Part shown: one piece after another, positions 60,054-64,000 of the stretch
How the letters are laid out: each line of letters opens with the position of its first letter
Numbering within the stretch: the stretch's first letter is position 1
DNA from: Musa acuminata AAA Group
Lineage: Eukaryota > Streptophyta > Magnoliopsida > Zingiberales > Musaceae
Length of the DNA stretch: 64,000 nt
Reading direction: 5' to 3'
Assembly: GCF_036884655.1 (NCBI RefSeq)
Contig: NC_088348.1
Location: forward strand, 22,929,501 to 22,993,500
Position numbers and translations under genes: made by a program
Notes under the pieces: generated by a model
Told to the model about the DNA's origin: nothing
The model's input: the letters and a program-made list of their open reading frames with translations, nothing else
The model's database searches: none

Positions 60054-60434
60054 CTAGACTTGTTTCAGGATTTGTATAGGATCTTTGAACACCAAAATTT
60101 TTCCTTTTGCCTCTTTAGGTCTTTCTGAGGGACCTAGGCTTAAATTGGAGAGCTTTGCTATCAAGTCTTCTGGGATGCTCTGGGGTGGTTTTGTCTTAGC
60201 TTGCTGAAGCTCCCTTATAGTTTGTAGTTCTGTTCGTATCCCCTTTATATCCTCAGCGATCTGTGTGAGGAGTTGGATTTGTGTGTTGTGTTGTTTAATC
60301 ACAACTGCTTGGTGGCTAAGGGTCCCCGGGTAATCGTTTGTTTTGAGAAATCCTAAAGATGGGAGATCAATAGGTTCTGTGGCCTTGAGGGCTTCTTTGT
60401 AGGATTCGGTGTTTTTAGAGAACAGATAGTTCAT
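60054..60434 (-). CDS. Badnaviral ORF2 protein (V2), intact frame
   Basis: 126 codons, starts MNYLFSKNTESYKEAL. The start overlaps the ORF1 stop as ATGA (60431-60434), and the ORF3 ATG follows 2 bases after the stop: the tight arrangement typical of badnaviruses, translated by leaky scanning from one RNA. The middle (QLLTQIAEDIKGIRTELQTI) is a coil and the C-terminus is Lys-rich, consistent with a nucleic-acid-binding virion-associated protein. No promoter adjoins it in this segment, so expression is doubtful. The V3 copy (61669-62034) has lost the start and carries a 1-bp deletion. Confidence 0.85.
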   Translation of the reverse strand: MNYLFSKNTESYKEALKATEPIDLPSLGFLKTNDYPGTLSHQAVVIKQHNTQIQLLTQIAEDIKGIRTELQTIRELQQAKTKPPQSIPEDLIAKLSNLSLGPSERPKEAKGKILVFKDPIQILKQV

Positions 60435-60862
60435 TCAAAAATTTGTTTTTCTATCCTTGATAGAAGTTGTTCAACCCTCTGCAACTTTTGATTTAAGCTT
60501 TGAGTTAGTCTGAGAGCCTCTTCTTCCACAAGTTTTGGTTGCTTGGAAATTTCTGCAACCAAATCTCGCACTTCTTGTTTCGTGAGGGGTCTATTTTTCG
60601 AGAGTAAGGTAGTGAGAGTTTTTATGGAGTGCTTGAGTCCTTTGATTTCCCTTTCTAGACTCTGATTTTTCTCAATAATAGCCTTGAAGTTTTTTAAATT
60701 GACTCTACTAGACAGGCAGGTTCTGTCGTAAATAACCGTAAGATTATGGGCTAGCTCTTTTCTGGTGGGACTATGGGTTTCCGCAAGGTCAAGGTAGTCA
60801 AGCTTTGAAGTATGAGAACTAGTGTACCATTGCGGTATGGCTTCTTCCCATTTTTCAGACAT
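60431..60862 (-). CDS. Badnaviral ORF1 protein (V2), intact frame
   Basis: 143 codons, starts MSEKWEEAIPQW, ends RIEKQIFE. Mostly helical with a coil in the second half; length and start are as expected for badnavirus ORF1 (DUF1319-type). Upstream lies the viral leader without its promoter. The V1 copy differs at a few residues and is fused to ORF3; the V3 copy has lost its N-terminus. Confidence 0.9.
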   Translation of the reverse strand: MSEKWEEAIPQWYTSSHTSKLDYLDLAETHSPTRKELAHNLTVIYDRTCLSSRVNLKNFKAIIEKNQSLEREIKGLKHSIKTLTTLLSKNRPLTKQEVRDLVAEISKQPKLVEEEALRLTQSLNQKLQRVEQLLSRIEKQIFE

Positions 60863-61159
60863 ATACTTTTAGACTTTCATAACTTGGTTTTCCTTATCCT
60901 TTCTAGATTTTAGTCGTCTCACCTTGTCGGTATTCCTACGGGTCTCCCTGCCCTTTTAACACCTTACGTCTTTTGATCGACTTACTTTTAGATCAGATAA
61001 GTACTTCCTCAAGGTTAATTAAGACTTCAAGTCCAGTGGGCTTATTAGGTCCAGCCTCTATGCCACTAGTTTCAATGTCTTAGAATAGGAAGGAACTTAC
61101 AGTTTATGTAAACTAGTCCTCTCTTTTACAGGAAAGAACTATTATGAACAAAGATTTGG
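60863..61159 (-). other. Viral leader of V2
   Basis: Reverse of 52020-52308, ending at 'gatttgg' about 40 bases short of the primer site. Contains the natural single arm (60936-60994) of the inverted repeat seen in V1. Confidence 0.8.
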
Positions 61160-61668
61160 TTCAATATTTCTCTGTGGCCTTGTTCATAAGAACTATTACA
61201 ATTGCAGTGTTACAATTGTAATAGTTCTGGTCCAATCCATAATATTTCTCTGTGGCCTGATTTGGCGATAAACTACCAAAGAACTGTAAGTTATGGTCAA
61301 CTCCAACAGTTATGTTCATAACTGTTTAATCACAACTACCAAAGGACCATAACTTTCTGGGTGTTCATACGAAGGACCATGCTAGGCATTTTGGCGATGC
61401 AGAAAAGCGTTGGTGATTACCAAAGAACTGTAAATCAAACAAACGCTTAATACTAATCCCGACAAATAATTTGACCATAAAGTCAAATTACTTTTTGGCA
61501 CAACACACAAAAATGACGTAAGGTGTTTTAAAGGAAAAATTACTTTTTGTCGGGCTTAATACTAATCCATTTTTTTGACAGATTTCTAGCATTTTAAACT
61601 AGTGGCACATCTTCATAAAATAAGTCATAATTAACCTTGAGGCCGGAAACTAGTGGGTATTCTCTTTT
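61160..61668. other. Scrambled joint made of short viral pieces
   Basis: About 500 bp of short fragments. 'gaaggaccatgctaggca' (61373) equals 54157; 'gtcgggcttaatactaatcc' (61540) is the reverse of about 54225; 'gacgtaaggtgtt' (61513), 'aactagtggcaca' (61599) and 'taattaaccttgagg' (61628) come from the leader. 'atatttctctgtggcc' occurs twice (61171, 61242). Order and strand change every 15-50 bp. No gene. Confidence 0.8.
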
Positions 61669-62034
61669 AGGATTTGTATAGGATCTTTGAACACCAAAAT
61701 TTTTCCTTTTGCCTCTTTAGGTCTTTCTGAGGGACCTAGGCTTAAATTGGAGAGCTTTGTTATCAAATCTTCTGGGATGTTCTGGGGTGGTTCTGTCTTA
61801 GCTTGCTGAAGCTCCCTTATAGTTTGTAGTTCTGTTCGTATCCCCTTTATATCCTCAGCGATCTGTGTGAGGAGTTGGATTTGTGTGTTGTGCTGTTTAA
61901 TCACAGCTACTTGGTGGCTAAGGGTCCCGGGTAATCGTTTGTTTTGAGAAATCCTAAAGATGGGGGATCAATAGGTTCTGTAGCCTTGAGGGCTTCTTTG
62001 TAGGATTCGGTGTTTTTGGAGAACAGATAGTTCA
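61669..62034 (-). pseudogene. Viral ORF2 fragment (V3)
   Basis: Collinear with 60060-60434. One C is missing in the CCCCGGG run near 61930, so the frame is lost after about 35 codons; the downstream part remains open as 61904-61650 and its last codons are scrambled joint sequence. Confidence 0.8.
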
Positions 62035-62391
62035 TCCAAAAATTTGTTTTTCTATTCTTGATAGAAGTTGTTCAACCCTCTGCAGCTTTTGATTTAAGCT
62101 TTGAGTTAGTCTGAGAGCCTCTTCTTCCACAAGTTTTGGTTGCTTAGAAATTTCTGCAACCAAATCTCGCACTTCTTGTTTCGTGAGGGGTCTATTTTCC
62201 GAGAGTAAGGCAGTGAGAGTTTTTATGGAGTGCTTGAGTCCTTTGATTTCCCTTTCTAGACTCTGATTTTTCTTAATAATAGTCTTGAAGTTTTTTAAAT
62301 TGACTCTACTAGACAGGCAGGTTCTGTCGTAAATAACCGCAAGATTATGGGCTAGCTCTTTTCTGGTGGGACTATGGGTTTCCGCAAGGTC
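62032..62391 (-). pseudogene. Viral ORF1 fragment (V3)
   Basis: Lacks about the first 24 codons; begins at DLAETHSPT and runs to the natural ORF1 end (RIEKQIFG). The missing N-terminus is replaced by the inverted V4 segment. Confidence 0.85.
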
Positions 62392-63103
62392 TTTCTGTAG
62401 TGAAATACCCATCCCAGGATATTATAACAAGCCTGAAAGGAAATATGGGGTTAGGAGATCCACAACATATAAAGGCAAGCCCCACTCATCACATGCAAGG
62501 ATAGAAAAAGGAAAGCACTTGGTAAGAAACAAAAGGTGCAAGTGCTATTTATGCGGTGAGGAAGGACATTTCGCCAGGGAATGCCCCAACGACCACAAAA
62601 ACATAAAGAGGGTTGCAATGTTTGAACAATTAGACCTTCCAGAGAATTATGAAATCATCTCTGTCCAAGAAGGAGAAAACCAAAGTGACGCAATCTACTC
62701 AATTTCTGAGGGAGAAGACGTAGAGGAATTACAACATGGTATACACTCCTTCACCCATAAGATATTTGCTCTTGTTGAAGATAGCAGGACCTGGTGGATT
62801 GGACCAGAGTCAGGATACAGAGCAAGAATACAAGTCTCGCAAAAACAGGCCGAGTGCAGCCACATCTGGAGGATAAACGAGGAACTACCGGCAAGACTGG
62901 AAAGGTGCAACTGCTGTAAAAGAATCTCACAGCATAGGCACAGACGACATTGCCCGCTGTATGAAATCACCTCGTGCGGGATGTGCAGTATCTACTACTT
63001 CAACAAAAAGACCCCTGTAGCACTGGAGGAACCAGTCAAGTATGAACCAAAAATCTCCTCTAACAACAGTAGGATTATATTAACCACTGTGAGGCAGAGA
63101 TAA
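62391..63103 (+). pseudogene. Viral ORF3, coat C-terminal part (V4)
   Basis: Open from the junction (FCSEIPIPGYYNKPE) through CYLCGEEGHFARECP and the second cysteine cluster to a frameshift near 63055. The N-terminal coat core is absent. Confidence 0.85.
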
Positions 63104-64000
63104 AGAAATTGGAAGCCACAATGGAAGCAGAAAAAGAAAAAGCAAAGAAAATTGAGGAAGCCCATCAATAGGCCATTACAATTGCCCAGGAAAACCTCCA
63201 GCTAAAATGTGAAGTAGAAGAGCTGAAATGGAAATACCGAGAGCTGGAACAAGAAAATATGGAACTTGACAGGTTCCGCATGGAAAGGGCAGACTTACAA
63301 AACGAGATCAATCTCCTAAAACAAAAGGAAAAGGTTGAAAAGGAAAGCACCTATGTCTTACTAATGGAGGAAAAGCAACAGATACTATCAGCCGAGACGA
63401 AAGAAGCCGCCAAACCAGAAAAAGCAAAGAATATGCTATTCAACCTTAAGGTACAACTTGAAATACCCAATAATCCTATAATCAAAGTAAATGTCATTCT
63501 AGACACAGGGGCCACCACATGCTGCATAGATGAAGGCGCGATACCTAATGAAGCACTGGAAAAGAATCCCTACCTGGTACATTTCAGCGGGATTACATCA
63601 AAGACAACAGCAGATAAGAAATTGAGAGGAGGAAGAATGATGATAAGTGACAACTCCTTCAGAATCCCATACACATATGCGTTCCCTATGAAATTAGGGG
63701 ATGACATACAGATGATAATCGGGTGCAATTTCATCCGCGCCATGCAAGGAGGAGTCAGAATTGAAAGAAATACGGTAACCTTCTATAAGAACATGACCAC
63801 TATTAACTCCCTCCCACATGTTCCAGTTACAGCTGCAATAGAAGAACTGGAACTAGAAGAAGAATACTACATCCAAATTCAGGAGCTGGTTCTATACTCA
63901 ACCGAACCTCAAAAGGACGAAAACAAACTCAGAGCACAGTATAGAAGCCTGATCGAAAAATTAAAGGCCCAAGGGTACATTGGTGAAAATCCTCTTCAAC
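63104..64000 (+). pseudogene. Viral ORF3, coil and protease (V4), open to the window edge
   Basis: After a TAG at 63169-63171 (Gln in V2) the frame is open for 276 codons to the edge: coil, then the protease with the intact catalytic motif DTGATTCC (about 63500), then the approach to RT. It is the only one of the three protease copies with a normal catalytic triplet. It lacks a start and its upstream part, so it is a fragment here. Confidence 0.85.

Larger units (their letters stand above)
55942..61159 (-). mobile_element. Endogenous badnavirus segment V2 (minus)
   Basis: Longest viral piece, 5.2 kb in reverse: leader, ORF1, ORF2, then ORF3 from its start to the middle of RT, where it is cut next to the APAIF/APVIF-type motif. 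Nearly identical to V1 where they overlap, so both stem from one virus. ORF1 and ORF2 are intact; ORF3 carries at least four stops and two frameshifts. Confidence 0.9.
61669..62391 (-). mobile_element. Endogenous badnavirus segment V3 (minus)
   Basis: Second, shorter copy of the ORF1-ORF2 region in the same orientation as V2 and nearly identical to it. It starts inside ORF1 and stops just before the ORF2 end. Confidence 0.85.
62391..64000 (+). mobile_element. Endogenous badnavirus segment V4 (plus), continues past the window
   Basis: Starts inside the coat region of ORF3 and runs through zinc knuckle, second cysteine cluster, coil and protease to the window end. Joined head to head with V3 at a 3-bp shared 'gtc'. 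Confidence 0.9.

Noticed and set aside
51912..64000. A complete, expression-competent viral genome
   Set aside because: Every segment is truncated and the ORF3 pieces carry stops, frameshifts or deletions; within this window no uninterrupted ORF3 exists. The exact viral species also cannot be fixed by eye.

Overview
The window is repeat-dominated plant nuclear DNA, most probably from a monocot of the banana group (Musa/Ensete). That assignment is an inference from three things seen together: SIRE/Maximus-type copia elements, a Tork/Angela-like copia family, and a large rearranged endogenous badnavirus that resembles banana streak virus. The 5' part of a nuclear gene for the mitochondrial ATP synthase beta subunit is also present. 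No bacterial-style operon, CRISPR array, rRNA or tRNA gene was seen. The 'tggtatcagagc' motifs are primer-binding sites of reverse-transcribing elements, not tRNA genes.

Layout. 1-13.4 kb: an AT microsatellite, then an old copia element (copy 1) split by a non-coding LTR element (562-9682). That element is itself split by a reverse copy of the same family (1112-5662), giving a roughly 4-kb inverted repeat. 13.4-14.65 kb: a short unique stretch with a two-exon gene on the minus strand for a small secreted cysteine-rich (defensin-like) peptide. 14.65-27.6 kb: very AT-rich mosaic of diverged modules, including five arrays of a 24-bp minisatellite, a 1.9-kb tandem duplication and three copies of a TATA/exon/splice-donor block. 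28.57-29.17 kb: a miniature LTR element (TRIM). 29.9-44.4 kb: copia copy 2, carrying a SIRE solo LTR in its own LTR (30750-32987) and a SIRE element that has lost pol in its gag (35978-43487). 44.4-46.9 kb: 5' flank and first three exons of ATP2, with a frameshift and then a break exactly at the exon 4 acceptor. 46.9-51.9 kb: a reverse SIRE element truncated at both ends. 51.9-64 kb: endogenous badnavirus in at least four segments of alternating orientation (plus, minus, scrambled joint, minus, plus), running off the window end.

How the parts relate. Almost nothing here is an intact working gene. The best candidates are the small cysteine-rich peptide gene, the gag frame of the 7.5-kb SIRE element, and the small badnaviral ORF1 and ORF2 of the minus segment. 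The viral polyprotein frames that can be followed are broken by several stops, frameshifts, deletions or truncations. The nesting gives a relative order: copia copies oldest, SIRE and the non-coding element later, viral DNA joined to already truncated SIRE sequence. Much of the decay looks like C-to-T/G-to-A change (Trp to stop, CAG to TAG), as expected of methylated repeat DNA.
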